In this document: piece after piece, positions 34,857 to 43,992 of the stretch
How positions within the stretch are numbered: the first letter of the stretch is position 1
Layout: every line of letters begins with the position of its first letter
Source of the DNA: HR10 sp964615335
GTDB lineage: Bacteria; Acidobacteriota; Blastocatellia; HR10
Direction: 5' to 3'
Length of the DNA: 64,000 bases
Assembly (NCBI GenBank): GCA_964615335.1
Contig: CAZTMT010000007.1
Location: 62,001 to 126,000, forward strand
Translations under genes and position numbers: made by a program
Notes under the pieces: generated by a model
What the model was told of the DNA's origin: nothing
What the model saw: only the letters and a program-made list of their open reading frames with translations
Database searches by the model: none

Positions 34857-37009
34857 ATGGGACGGGATATATCACACGCGCGCGGATATCGGCGAAGGTC
34901 CCAGAGCCTTCTCTTTCTGCTCGCCGCAAGCCTCCTCATGGGAGGAGCTTTCCCCTCGCCCCCCTGCGCCTATCGCTGCCCAATTTGACTGTAGCACCAG
35001 ATCCAATTGTCCGGTACCGGGAAGGTGCTCGACCTTGCACTTTGTGAAGCAGGCATATGGAGGAGATGGAAAATTCTGGATACGTTTTGATCATATTACC
35101 GGCGATGAAGCCCGTCAGGGGGTCGCGATGCTTGATGCTGTAATGTGCACGCAGGGAGGATTTGGGGAATCCTTCCACGACTACCTTTATTCTGGGGGTT
35201 GGCCTGTGGAGGGCTTCTGCATCCCGAAGCAGGACCACCCCCTGGAAGGAAACTGCACCTTCCTCAGGGCCAATATCCAGATACCGCCAATCGGTAAGAC
35301 GCAGGTGGAGCTACAGGAATGCCGGACCTCCAATGGCGACCCCGGCTGGTTTGTGGATTTGAACTATCTCGCCAGGCTCGTCGGGTGTGATGAGAAGACG
35401 GACAACTGTACGATTCCCGAGATCACAGTCACGTATGAGAACGAATGCAAGGGGGGTTCCGGAGGTCCCCCGCCTGCTGGCAGCTCGGTCGTTACTCTTG
35501 TGAAGAAGACGACCGGGGGAGATGGGACTTTCAAGGTGAAGCTCCTTTATGGGTCTGGCAAGCAGTTCTCTCCGTACGACATACCTATCACCACTCAGAA
35601 TGGTCAGGGGCATTTTTCTTTTCCTTTTTCCCCCGGGTCGATCGACTTTTTCTGCTTCAGCGTTGAAGACCAGGTCGTAAAAGGGGACTGCCACTTCGTC
35701 AGAAGCGAGTGCCGCTTGCACGGCCAGATTGATGGGAAGCCTATAGATATTATCGCCTCTCCCTCCGTCTGTCCGGATGGATCCCCCGGATGGTACTTAG
35801 ACGGAGAGGCGATATCGTGCACCAAGAAGGAGGGCTGCAAGTACGACATCAACATCACCTGCACCTATGAGAATGAGTGCCGTAAAGGCGCCGATCACGA
35901 TGTGGAAGAGCTGATCGAGTCCCTTGTGCAGGCGGAGCGACTCCGTCCGGCGATCGTTGCGACGACCTTCATCGCAGTCAGTCCCGTCAGGACAGCGTTG
36001 TCGGATACAACTTCGTCCACAGTCCCCCGAGGCCTTCTGCTTGTGGATTCCGGCACAGATCAGCTCCGCGTCTATCTGCTGAAACGCGATGGGACGTTCG
36101 CGCTCTTCAAGAGATATGGGACCGGCTCAAGGCCTGTAGCCGTCGCAGCGGGAGATTTCAACCGAGCTGGCAAGACGGATGCCGTCGTCGCCAATTCGCT
36201 AGATAACAGCCTCTCTCTTCTTGGGCAATGGAGATGGAACGTTCCAGAGAGGGCGTCAGATTGCGCTTCCGGGCATCAGACCCGTTGGTCTAGCTGTGGC
36301 CGACTTCGGTGGAGATGAACGGCTGGATCTGGCTGTGGCGCAGAACGAATCCAGCGATGTCGCGGTCCTGATGGGCCGGGGAGATGGGACGTTCCGTTCT
36401 CCCGTGGTTATCCCTCTGGCAGAGGGCAGGCCCAGTTCCATTCTCGCGACCGATTGGAATGAGGATGGCATGATGGATCTTCTCGTAACCGCTGTGGAAA
36501 CGATCAGTGCGGTCGTCTTCCTGCAGAACGAGCGTGGACGCTTCTTCCAAGCACGGCAAATCGAAGTCGGAAGCGATGACGATCCGTCTTACCTGGTGGC
36601 CAGCGCTGTCGGGGATTTCAATGGAGATGGTCACCTGGATGTGGCTGCGGCGAACCTATTGGGTTCGGTCATCTTCCTCCTTTCTCGCAACCGGTCGAAC
36701 GGGCTCGACTTCACGCGCGTGGATGTCTCGGGAGTCGAAACTCCTGCCTCCATCACAAGCGGCCAGTTCTTGGGAGCGGCCGGCGTCGCCGTCCCGAACT
36801 TCACAAGCAATACGGTCACACTGATCACCTTCCAGCAGGGAAGACCGAAGATCGCCCGGCGGATTCGAGCCGTCTCGGAGCCCGTTTCGATCTCCCAGGG
36901 TGACTTCGACAGCAATGGGATTCTCGACCTCGTCGTCGCCGGTCTCCCCGTAGGGAACCTCGCGTCTCTGCTGGGGCGTGAGAACGGGACGTTTCTTCTC
37001 AAGAGATGA
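34857..37009 (+). pseudogene. Secreted beta-repeat plus FG-GAP/VCBS-repeat protein, interrupted by two frameshifts
   Basis: Three reading frames join into one protein. Frame A starts at ATG 34857 (AGGAGGA upstream) with a signal peptide whose hydrophobic core reads SLLFLLAASLLMGG. At a C6 run (34959-34964) the frame changes to B, giving PAPIAAQFD, a plausible cleavage site. Frame B encodes two similar Cys-containing modules, each starting near GGDG(K/T)F and ending TYENEC, like prealbumin-fold surface repeats. Near 36228 a GGG run shifts to frame C in the middle of the FG-GAP motif (LSLLG then NGDGTF). Frame C continues with FG-GAP repeats such as VGDFNGDGHLDV to 37009. Removing one C and one G restores a single ~715-residue frame. 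It could be a decayed gene, assembly errors or phase variation. Confidence 0.75.
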
Positions 37010-37015
37010 CCGAAA

Positions 37016-37043
37016 GGGCTGGGGCGCACCGCAGCCCCAGCCC
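37016..37043. terminator. Bidirectional terminator hairpin
   Basis: Perfect 10-bp stem GGGCTGGGGC/GCCCCAGCCC with an 8-base loop, between the FG-GAP gene (plus) and the peroxiredoxin-like gene (minus). It lacks a T-run. Confidence 0.65.
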
Positions 37044-37046
37044 CGC

Positions 37047-37586
37047 TCAGGCGATCTCTGAAAGGGATCGAAGCAGAAGAGCCACTGGGGGATTATCGGC
37101 GATATCGCGATACCGATGGATGAAGCGAATGATCCCCTGACGATCCACCAGGAAGACGCCCGGCATTTGCCGGATGTCGCCCACGGGGTTCCCGGCACTA
37201 TATCCTCGAACCACGGCAGAGAATCCGCGCCACCACACTCGGGGTCCGAACAACTGGGCGAGTGTTGCCCCGTGCAGGCCATAGGCGGCATAAGCCTTCC
37301 GCTCGGGATCGGCCAAGCAAGGGAAAGGAACATCATGCTGGCGACAAAAGGCGCGCGTGGACGGGACATCTCCCTGCCCGATGAGCACGACCTGGGCTCC
37401 CTGCTGCCGGAAACGCTCAGCTTCGCGTCGCAACCCGGCGACGTGTTCCCGACAAAACGGTCAGCCGAAATGGCGGAGGAAGACCAAAATCGTCGGCCCG
37501 CGCTTCCAGAACTCCGAGAGGGAGACCGATTGACCATCGGCCCCTTTCAGCACGACATCCGGAGCCGGATCTCCTACGTGGAGCAT
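37047..37586 (-). CDS. Peroxiredoxin-like (AhpC/TSA, Prx-like2) protein, probable selenoprotein with in-frame UGA
   Basis: Thioredoxin-fold redox protein, 179 residues if UGA codon 42 (37463-37461) is read as selenocysteine. The frame is continuous across the UGA: VFLRHFG-U-PF-C-REHVAGLRREAERF. Relatives of this family have FGCPFCREH, so the UGA replaces the first Cys of the CxxC, the expected redox residue. A SECIS-like hairpin starts 17 bases after the UGA. The start ATG 37586 has GGGAGAAG upstream and gives the family start LHVGDPAPDVVL; an ATG at 37646 overlapping the rtcB stop would add 20 residues. Automatic gene finders would split it into two fragments. It is probably co-transcribed with rtcB. 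Confidence 0.85.
37426..37443 (-). promoter_or_regulatory. Putative bacterial SECIS hairpin
   Basis: Within the coding sequence just after the UGA codon. The RNA stem CGUCGC/GCGACG (6 perfect pairs) carries the loop CGGGUU. The loop begins 23 bases after the UGA and has a G in its first two positions, both known features of bacterial SECIS elements recognised by SelB. Confidence 0.7.
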
Positions 37587-37642
37587 CGCAGCTTCTCCCG
37601 ACGGTCTCGATCTGGTTCCGTCTCGACGTGCGTCGCTCGGAT

Positions 37643-39085
37643 TCATCCCTTCACCACGCCGATGGGACGCAGGCGGGCGACGCGCCGAGCGATGCCGGCA
37701 GCTTCGACGACGCGCGCGACGTCGTTCACGTCTTTGTAGGCTTCGGGGATCTCCTCGAGCACCCCGTCTCGGCTTGCCGCTTTGACCAGAACGCCGCGCT
37801 CAGCCAACTGTTGACGCACCTGATTGATATCTCGCCCCTTCTTGGCCGCCGTGCGCGACATGACGCGTCCGGCTCCGTGGCAACTGGAAGCGAACGTCTC
37901 CTCGGCCGCCGTGCCGATGAGCACGTAAGAGGCGCGCCCCATATCGCCGGGAATGATCACCGGCTGCCCGATCGGACGATACGTCTCATGCAACTCGGGA
38001 TGCCCGGCAGGCAGCGCGCGCGTGGCCCCTTTGCGATGGACCAGAACGCGCCGGCGCTGGCCTTCGACGGTATGCGTCTCGAATTTGGCGATATTATGCG
38101 CGACATCGTACACGATGTGCAGATCCCCCTGCGTCCCGAAATGCTTGAGGAAGACCTCGCGCACCCAATGGGTGATCATCTGCCGATTGGCGAAGGCGAA
38201 ATTGGCTGCGGCGTTCATGGCCCCCAGATAGTCTTGTCCCTCGGGCGAGCGGATATAGGTCGCCGCCATCTCCTTATCGGGCAGATGGATCTTGTACTTC
38301 TGCATGGCCGAGCGCAGGACCTTCAGATAATCCGTACACACCTGATGTCCGAATCCGCGCGAGCCCGTATGAATGAGCACGGTGACCTGCCCCGGTCGCA
38401 GACCGAAAGCCCGCGCCGCCGCTTCGTCGAAGATCTCCTCGACGTACTGAATTTCGAGGAAGTGGTTACCCGATCCCAGTGTCCCCAGCTGATCTGCCCC
38501 ACGCTGCCGGGCATGCTCGCTCACCGCCTTCGGATTGGCTCCGGGAATACATCCTCGCGATTCGATATGGTCGAGATCTTCCTCCCGCCCGTAGCCGCGC
38601 TCAACAGCCCATTGCGCGCCCAGGCGCAGGACATGATCCATCTCCGCCCGATTCACGCTGATCTGCCCTTCGCGTCCCGTCCCAGCCGGCACCGCGCGAA
38701 AGAGATCCTCCACAATGCCCTCCAGCTTCGGACGAACCTGCTCCACGCTCAGCTCGGACCGAAGCAATCGCACGCCGCAATTGATATCGAATCCAATACC
38801 GGCCGGCGAGACGACCCCTTCCTCGGCATCCGTCGCGGCCACGCCTCCAATGGGAAAGCCATACCCCTGATGCACATCCGGCATGACGATGGGACGCCCG
38901 ACAATACCGGGCAGAAAGGCGAGATTGGCCGCCTGCTCAAGCGAGAGGTCCTTGGTCACTGTCTCCAGCAACGACTCATCCACGTAGATGATGACGTCCG
39001 TCTGCATGCCCGGCTTGTACGTGCGCGGGATCATGTAGCGATATTCGTCGAGCTTAACCAGAATCTGGTGCCACGGCTTCGACAT
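37643..39085 (-). CDS. rtcB: RNA-splicing ligase RtcB
   Basis: GTP- and Mn-dependent ligase joining 2',3'-cyclic phosphate or 3'-phosphate RNA ends to 5'-hydroxyl ends, used in RNA repair. From ATG 39085 (GGGAGGGG upstream) the protein has 480 residues, the usual length. PDVHQGYGFPIGGVAA, GIGFDINCGVRLL with metal-binding Asp and Cys, GSGNHFLEI, HTGSRGFGHQV, and the guanylylated His in SCHGAGRVMSR are intact. No archease or RtcA gene is adjacent. The downstream neighbour is the probable selenoprotein, suggesting a stress-repair unit. Confidence 0.97.
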   Translation of the reverse strand: MSKPWHQILVKLDEYRYMIPRTYKPGMQTDVIIYVDESLLETVTKDLSLEQAANLAFLPGIVGRPIVMPDVHQGYGFPIGGVAATDAEEGVVSPAGIGFDINCGVRLLRSELSVEQVRPKLEGIVEDLFRAVPAGTGREGQISVNRAEMDHVLRLGAQWAVERGYGREEDLDHIESRGCIPGANPKAVSEHARQRGADQLGTLGSGNHFLEIQYVEEIFDEAAARAFGLRPGQVTVLIHTGSRGFGHQVCTDYLKVLRSAMQKYKIHLPDKEMAATYIRSPEGQDYLGAMNAAANFAFANRQMITHWVREVFLKHFGTQGDLHIVYDVAHNIAKFETHTVEGQRRRVLVHRKGATRALPAGHPELHETYRPIGQPVIIPGDMGRASYVLIGTAAEETFASSCHGAGRVMSRTAAKKGRDINQVRQQLAERGVLVKAASRDGVLEEIPEAYKDVNDVARVVEAAGIARRVARLRPIGVVKG

Positions 39086-39117
39086 AGTGATTCCCCTCCC
39101 TTTGTCCGGAAACCTCA

Positions 39118-39146
39118 ATTATACACGACCCGAATCCTCTTGCGAA
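39118..39146 (-). promoter_or_regulatory. Promoter of rtcB and the peroxiredoxin-like gene
   Basis: Minus strand TTCGCA (39146-39141), 17-base spacer, TATAAT (39123-39118). The start point would be near 39111, leaving a ~26-base leader before the ATG at 39085; this rules out the longer reading-frame start at 39118. Confidence 0.7.
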
Positions 39147-39202
39147 GAAACGAGACCTGTCAGGTGCGGGACTCATGGCCCTGAAAACACCTCAAAAACG
39201 CA

Positions 39203-39705
39203 AGCGACAGACAATAGCCCGGAGTGAAGCGGAGAACCCACATGGAGACCGAACCCCATTCCACAGAGAGCCCTCGAAGAGGGCAACAGAGAACAGCCTG
39301 GGGTGAAGCGAAGCGGAACCCCAGGGAATCCAACGGGACAAAATTTCATTCCGCAAAGAGCCTGCGAAGCAGGCGACAGAGAATAGCCTGGGGTGAAGTG
39401 CCAGCGGAACCCCAGGAACCGGGATCCCCAATTATCCCCGAGCCCGCGCCAGCGGGCGGCACATCGGGTCAGGAGCCCGATGAATCGAAGGACGACGTTC
39501 GTGTATCCTCTGATGTCGTGACCTGGCGCGTGGGGACTAGACCCGCTGGGTGACACCCCGATGTGTCGCCCCCTCCGGGGGCTCTTGAGAAAATTTTGGG
39601 CTCGCGGTTTCCTAGGGCTGACGCCCCAGGCTATTTTCGCTCGCCCCGTGGGCTCTGTGCGGAAAGGCATCGTTCCCCCCAAGGGGCTCGCGCCCCAGGC
39701 TGCCG
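39203..39705. repeat. Composite hairpin-repeat element, copy 1
   Basis: Fills most of the 674-base gap between rtcB and the PIG-L gene. The left part holds units in minus orientation, with CCTGGGGT/ACCCCAGG stems at 39297-39325 and 39387-39416 (period 90). These alternate with short stems GCCCTC-GAA-GAGGGC and GCCTGC-GAA-GCAGGC. A core follows (39426-39570) that is nearly identical to copy 2. It is closed by 39455-39467 pairing with 39558-39570 (13 pairs, one G-U). The right part holds units in plus orientation from 39615 and 39684. Reading frames across it look spurious. Function is unknown: a MITE-like mobile repeat or a structured RNA are the two main readings. Confidence 0.8.
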
Positions 39706-39759
39706 ACCTGTCGTCTGCCGCCGCTCTTTTTTCGCCGTGTCGGATCTTTGCTTCTCCTC

Positions 39760-40785
39760 TCACTCTGGCGATTCGGAGTCAGGGACTTTCCAGACAACGC
39801 GCCAGATGCGTTCGAAGATACCCTCGGCGGGCATTTCTGATGAGATGTCCGAAGCGAGTCGCCGAGAATACGCGATGCGCAACCGCGAATAACTCTGGAG
39901 ATCCCCAAGAACCGGCTCGATCTGCGAACGATACTCGGCCAGGACTGCGAGTTTCTCCGCCAGCACGCTGCCGATCTCGCATAGCTCGGGCGCGAGCCAC
40001 AAGCGGGGCTGCCCTCGACGTGCCCTCCACTCTGCCCAGGCGAAACGAGAGAGGAGGAACCCGCGGGTCGCGATTCGCAGAGCCCAGGCTCCCACCTGCG
40101 CGCGCACGGAAGCCAGTGTCATCATCGTCGTATACGCTTCGCGCGCGCGCGCCCAGGCCGAGCGTCGAGGCGTGCTCTCCTTTCGGATCGCACGGACACC
40201 AGCCGTCTCCATCCGATGCTCCACAAGATAAGGGATCAGAGCATAGGGGGCATCTTCGTAGAAGCACACGTCCAGGTCGCGCGAAGCCTCCGTCGAGCCT
40301 TCCGCCCTGCGCGTGACAAGCATCACACCGGCTTCGAAGAGCAGACGATGGTCGGCATGATGCCCCACACCCAGAGGCCAGTACACGCGGCGTGGGCGAA
40401 CCTGCTCCAAGAGATGTGCCAGCTCGCAGGCCAGATGGGCTGCCAGCCTTCGATCCTCCGGAACCTGGCGCGAGAAGGCCCCATAGAGTGTATGATAGGC
40501 ACGATCCCGGAAGATTGCCTCCGGATATCCGAGCCAGAGGAACGCGACATTGAGCCGCCGCATGGCCCGCTCATCCTCGCGACGCCGTTCGGACATCTCT
40601 CCCACGCGCGCCCGCACATGAGGGGGGATCTTCCGACACGGTCCTTCATCGGCGGTGAAGACAGTGACCACAAGCACCGATTGTCCTCGAGCGCGCTCTC
40701 GCAAGATGCGCCCCCCGCAGGAGAAGGCCACATCATCCAGATGCGGGGAGATGTAGACCTCATCGAATGCGTCCAGAGACTCCAT
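39760..40785 (-). CDS. PIG-L family deacetylase (LmbE-like)
   Basis: Zinc-dependent N-acetyl hydrolase of the GlcNAc-PI de-N-acetylase/LmbE family. It has SPHLDDVAFSCGG, the metal-binding HxDD motif, near residue 14, and a downstream VGHHADHRLL supplying the third His. About 341 residues from ATG 40785; a TTG at 40818 overlapping the previous gene is possible. The C-terminal third is helical and not conserved. It is the last gene of acpP-fabF-GNAT-PIG-L, so its substrate may be an N-acetylated lipid or sugar intermediate, which is inference. Confidence 0.82.
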   Translation of the reverse strand: MESLDAFDEVYISPHLDDVAFSCGGRILRERARGQSVLVVTVFTADEGPCRKIPPHVRARVGEMSERRREDERAMRRLNVAFLWLGYPEAIFRDRAYHTLYGAFSRQVPEDRRLAAHLACELAHLLEQVRPRRVYWPLGVGHHADHRLLFEAGVMLVTRRAEGSTEASRDLDVCFYEDAPYALIPYLVEHRMETAGVRAIRKESTPRRSAWARAREAYTTMMTLASVRAQVGAWALRIATRGFLLSRFAWAEWRARRGQPRLWLAPELCEIGSVLAEKLAVLAEYRSQIEPVLGDLQSYSRLRIAYSRRLASDISSEMPAEGIFERIWRVVWKVPDSESPE

Positions 40786-40798
40786 TTCGAAGAGCGCT

Positions 40799-41521
40799 TC
40801 AGGAGTGACGCGCCACAAGCCAGCCGTTGGGCGACAAATCCATGACGATCAGCTTGGCATACCAGCGCTTTCCCGTCACCTTCTCCCAAAGCGAGAAGCG
40901 GCGAACGGCAGCGACGCGCGCGCCATAAAAGCGCCGGTAAAACTGCGTCAGGCGTTCATCCCCTTCTTCTTCGGCGACCGCCCCCTGGATGCCTCGTACT
41001 CCAGCATCCCGAAGATGCGCGATGACGACCTCGCCAAGCCGCGCTCCGATCTTCAGCAGCGCGAGCTTCTCCTCCGTGAACGCTGGGTCCACGTTGACAT
41101 GCACATGGCCCGGATACGCTCTCCAGGAGACTGAGGGAATCTCCCGCCACGCCCGCGTGAGAACCCACCAGAACACGCGATAAGTCTCCGGTCGCCGATA
41201 CCTTCCCAGCAGAATATTCTTCACGATGCGGAAGAGAATACCCGGAAGGATGCGCCAGACGAGAACGCGCAGATATCGTCTCGTATCCTTGCAGGCGAGC
41301 GCATATCCGACAACCCGTCCGTTCACCTCCGCCACAAAGCAGGATTCGGATTCGTAGAGGATGTAGTAATCGGCGAAGAGCCGGCTCACGATCTCCGGAT
41401 CCTCGAAGATCCGCTCTGTCGGATACCCCCTCAGGACCGAACGCTGGCAGATCGCACGAATGGACTCGTGATCTTCAGGGCGCGCATTTCGCACACAGAT
41501 GCGGGCGAACATCTCCCTCAT
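40799..41521 (-). CDS. GNAT-family N-acetyltransferase
   Basis: 240-residue protein with a GNAT fold: RNARPEDHESIRAIC at the start, a central CFVAEVNGRVVGYALA strand-turn-strand, HVNVDPAFTEEKLALLKIGARLGEVVI resembling the acetyl-CoA-binding region, and QFYRRFYGARV near the end. A ~60-residue insertion rich in Arg and hydrophobics (about 75-130) may contact membrane or lipid. ATG 41521 overlaps the fabF stop by 4 bases, so I chose it over the long upstream frame. The acceptor is unknown. Confidence 0.75.
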   Translation of the reverse strand: MREMFARICVRNARPEDHESIRAICQRSVLRGYPTERIFEDPEIVSRLFADYYILYESESCFVAEVNGRVVGYALACKDTRRYLRVLVWRILPGILFRIVKNILLGRYRRPETYRVFWWVLTRAWREIPSVSWRAYPGHVHVNVDPAFTEEKLALLKIGARLGEVVIAHLRDAGVRGIQGAVAEEEGDERLTQFYRRFYGARVAAVRRFSLWEKVTGKRWYAKLIVMDLSPNGWLVARHS

Positions 41522-42747
41522 GAGACCCTCCGCGCGACGAGGACGGCGTTGATGCCTCCGAAAGCGAAGGAATTTGAGACGACGACCGAGAGCTTCTGCT
41601 CGCGGGCGTGATTGGGGACATAGTCGAGATCGCACTCGGGATCGGGCTCGGTATAATGCGCCGTAGGGGGGATGATCCCGTGCTGCAGGGCCAGAAGGGC
41701 AGCGGCGAATTCCAGAGCCCCGGCTGCTCCCATCGTATGCCCATGCACGGCCTTGGTCGAACTGACAGCCAGGCGTCGGGCGTGCTCTCCGAAGACGCGC
41801 TTGATGGCTTCGGTTTCGATGCGATCGTTCGCCCGCGTCGCCGTCCCGTGCGCGTTGATGTAGTCCACAGCTTCGGGAGGAAGCTGCGCCTCTTCGAGCG
41901 CCCATTGCATGGCGCGCGCTGGGCCTTCGACGGAAGGATCCGTGATGTGGCTCGCATCGGCCGAGGTCCCGTAGCCGAGGATCTCGGCATAGATGCGCGC
42001 CCCCCGCGCGCGCGCATGCTCGTACTCCTCCAGAAGCAAGACGGCAGCTCCCTCCCCCACGACCATTCCCTCGCGATCGCGACTGAAGGGACGACAGGCG
42101 CGCGCCGGATCGCCCGCGCCGCTGGCCAGCACGCGCAGCGCTTCCCAGGCCCTCATGACGCCCGGCGTGAGGGGGGCATCGGCCCCTCCGGCGAGCATCG
42201 CATCAGCCCGTCCATACTTGATCTGATGGTAGGCCCAGCCGATCGCCTGCGCGCCCGACGCACAGGCTGTACTGATGGCCAGAATCGGACCCCGCGCCGA
42301 GAAGGACATGGAGATCTGAGACGCCGCCGCATTGTACATGATGCGGGGGATCGTGAGCGGATGGAGTCGCGGATTCCTCTGACCATACAACCGTTCATAC
42401 CCGGCTTCCAGCGTCTCCATCCCTCCGAAGGATGTCCCCAGAGAGACGCCAAAACGCCAGCACTCGGCTTCCGTCGGCGAGAAGCCCGAATCGGCCAGAG
42501 CCTCGCGCGCAGCGACCAGGGCGAACTGCGTGAACCGATCGAGCATCCCCAGTTGCTTTGCCGTGAAATGAGCGGAGGGATCAAAATCTTTCACTTCGGC
42601 AGCGACTTTGACGCTCAAGCCGTCGGTCGGAAAGCGCGTGATCTCACCGACCCCCGAACGCGCCCGCACGAGATTTTCGAAGAACTCGGCCGGGGTCTTT
42701 CCCACGGCCGAAATCACACCAAGTCCCGTGATCACAACTCGTCGCAT
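41518..42747 (-). CDS. fabF: Beta-ketoacyl-ACP synthase, FabF type
   Basis: Condenses malonyl-ACP with an acyl-ACP. The 409-residue thiolase-fold protein starts RRVVITGLGVISAVG. The catalytic Cys is in ISTACASGAQAIG, the two catalytic histidines in INAHGTATRANDRIE and KAVHGHTMGAAGALE, and FAFGGINAVLV ends the fold. Position 5-8 of the second His motif (VHGHTM) differs from the common MTGHLL of housekeeping FabF. With its own acpP upstream and a GNAT/PIG-L pair downstream it may serve a dedicated pathway, although a housekeeping role cannot be excluded. Confidence 0.92.
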   Translation of the reverse strand: MRRVVITGLGVISAVGKTPAEFFENLVRARSGVGEITRFPTDGLSVKVAAEVKDFDPSAHFTAKQLGMLDRFTQFALVAAREALADSGFSPTEAECWRFGVSLGTSFGGMETLEAGYERLYGQRNPRLHPLTIPRIMYNAAASQISMSFSARGPILAISTACASGAQAIGWAYHQIKYGRADAMLAGGADAPLTPGVMRAWEALRVLASGAGDPARACRPFSRDREGMVVGEGAAVLLLEEYEHARARGARIYAEILGYGTSADASHITDPSVEGPARAMQWALEEAQLPPEAVDYINAHGTATRANDRIETEAIKRVFGEHARRLAVSSTKAVHGHTMGAAGALEFAAALLALQHGIIPPTAHYTEPDPECDLDYVPNHAREQKLSVVVSNSFAFGGINAVLVARRVS

Positions 42748-42846
42748 GCTCTCCTCCTTTCAAAGGGAAGGGAGCGCGGCACGCCCGGAAGGGGACATCT
42801 GGATTCTTCGAACGTGCGGCGCACGTCCGGTGCGGCGAGAAGCTCA

Positions 42847-43116
42847 TCAGGAGGCGGGTTCCGCCGAGTACCCGATTCCCTCCGTCCGTTCGAAGACCAT
42901 CCGGAGCCGCTCGATGACATCCCGCACCGAACGCATCCCCACGGCGATGTTCTCCGGGATGGAAACCTTGAACTCCTCTTCCAGTTCGAAGATGATCTCC
43001 AGGCCCATGAGCGAGTCCACGCCCAGCTCTTCAAATGTCGCTTCGGGATGGATCCGCTCCGGATCGAGATGACACGCGCGCGCGATCGCTCGAATCACCC
43101 GCTCTTGCAGTTCCAT
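42847..43116 (-). CDS. acpP: Acyl carrier protein
   Basis: 89-residue acidic helical protein with the phosphopantetheine attachment Ser35 in GVDSLMGLE. ATG 43116 fits the family; a longer frame to 43179 would start inside the -35 box. Compared with housekeeping AcpP, the DSL motif is kept. Helix 3 reads KVSIPENIAVGMRSVRDVI, and the C-terminal tail extends ~12 residues. A 99-base gap with a 6-bp hairpin (42812-42826) separates it from fabF. Confidence 0.9.
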   Translation of the reverse strand: MELQERVIRAIARACHLDPERIHPEATFEELGVDSLMGLEIIFELEEEFKVSIPENIAVGMRSVRDVIERLRMVFERTEGIGYSAEPAS

Positions 43117-43150
43117 AGTCGCACCCGCCCGCTCTCTAGTGTGAAGCTTT

Positions 43151-43179
43151 TTAATATCGCAAATCCTCCGGGAAGTCAA
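43151..43179 (-). promoter_or_regulatory. Promoter of the acpP-fabF-GNAT-PIG-L operon
   Basis: Minus strand TTGACT (43179-43174), 17-base spacer, TATTAA (43156-43151), about 35 bases before the acpP ATG. A good sigma70-type match, which supports the four genes as one unit. Confidence 0.7.
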
Positions 43180-43304
43180 CGGCCGCCCGACACCAAGCCC
43201 ATCACAGAACCTCTGTCTTCACACATGAGCCTTGGTGAGGTCCTGAACCTTCTCCTCTCGTGCCGGCGCGCCGGAGGCGCTCGAAAGAATCGGCCCGCTC
43301 CCTT

Positions 43305-43922
43305 TCAGTCGCTCGGTTTCCGCAGGACGCGCCTCCCCTCGATGCGATAGTTCCCGCTCAGAACGAGCGCGACGGCCTGCACATACAACCGATGCTCCTC
43401 GGCCAGAATGCGCGCCGAGAGCGTCTCCACCGTATCGTCATCGTAGACGGGGACGGCCGCCTGCGCGATGATCGGCCCATGATCCATCTTCTCATCCACG
43501 AAATGGACCGTGCAGCCGGAGATCTTAACGCCGTACTCGAGGGCCTGACGCTGCGCCTCCAGTCCCGGGAAGGCCGGCAGAAGCGAGGGATGAATGTTCA
43601 GGACGCGCCCGGGAAACTCGCTCAGAAAATAGGGACTCAGCAGGCGCATATATCCGGCCAGGCAGACCAGCTCGACCTGACGCTTCTTCAGCTCGGCCAC
43701 CAGACGCCGCTCGTGCTCTTCGCGACTCAAGCCCTGATGAGGAATGACCAGCGTCTCCACGCCGTGCGCCCGAGCTTTCTCCAATCCCGGAGCACCGGCG
43801 ACGTTGCTGATGACCAGGGCGACCTCCGCATCCAGCTCTCCGCGCTCGGTCGCCTCGATCAGAGCGAGCATGTTCGAGCCTCGACCGGAGATCAAAATGC
43901 CGATCTTCTTCTTGCTCCCCAT
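43305..43922 (-). CDS. purN: Phosphoribosylglycinamide formyltransferase
   Basis: Third step of purine synthesis: transfers a formyl group from 10-formyl-tetrahydrofolate to GAR. It is 205 residues. KIGILISGRGSNMLALIEA binds phosphate, LAGYMRLL and NIHPSLLPAFPG carry the catalytic Asn and His, and VHFVDEKMDHGPII contains the catalytic Asp. Normal length. It lies 70 bases after purM on the same strand. Confidence 0.96.
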   Translation of the reverse strand: MGSKKKIGILISGRGSNMLALIEATERGELDAEVALVISNVAGAPGLEKARAHGVETLVIPHQGLSREEHERRLVAELKKRQVELVCLAGYMRLLSPYFLSEFPGRVLNIHPSLLPAFPGLEAQRQALEYGVKISGCTVHFVDEKMDHGPIIAQAAVPVYDDDTVETLSARILAEEHRLYVQAVALVLSGNYRIEGRRVLRKPSD

Positions 43923-43992
43923 AGGCGCCTGTGAACGTTCGGAGAGGACACCGACTCATCGGACCGGCACTCTCGCCGAACCGTCCTCTGGC

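Noticed and set aside
37461..37646. Two separate short genes (peroxiredoxin fragments) or a simple pseudogene
   Set aside because: Frame continuity, the UGA exactly at the redox Cys and the SECIS-like hairpin make one selenoprotein gene the better reading, pending a check for Sec machinery.
39173..39763. Open frames across the composite repeats as proteins
   Set aside because: They follow the repeat units in arbitrary frames, lack ribosome-binding sites and are low complexity.
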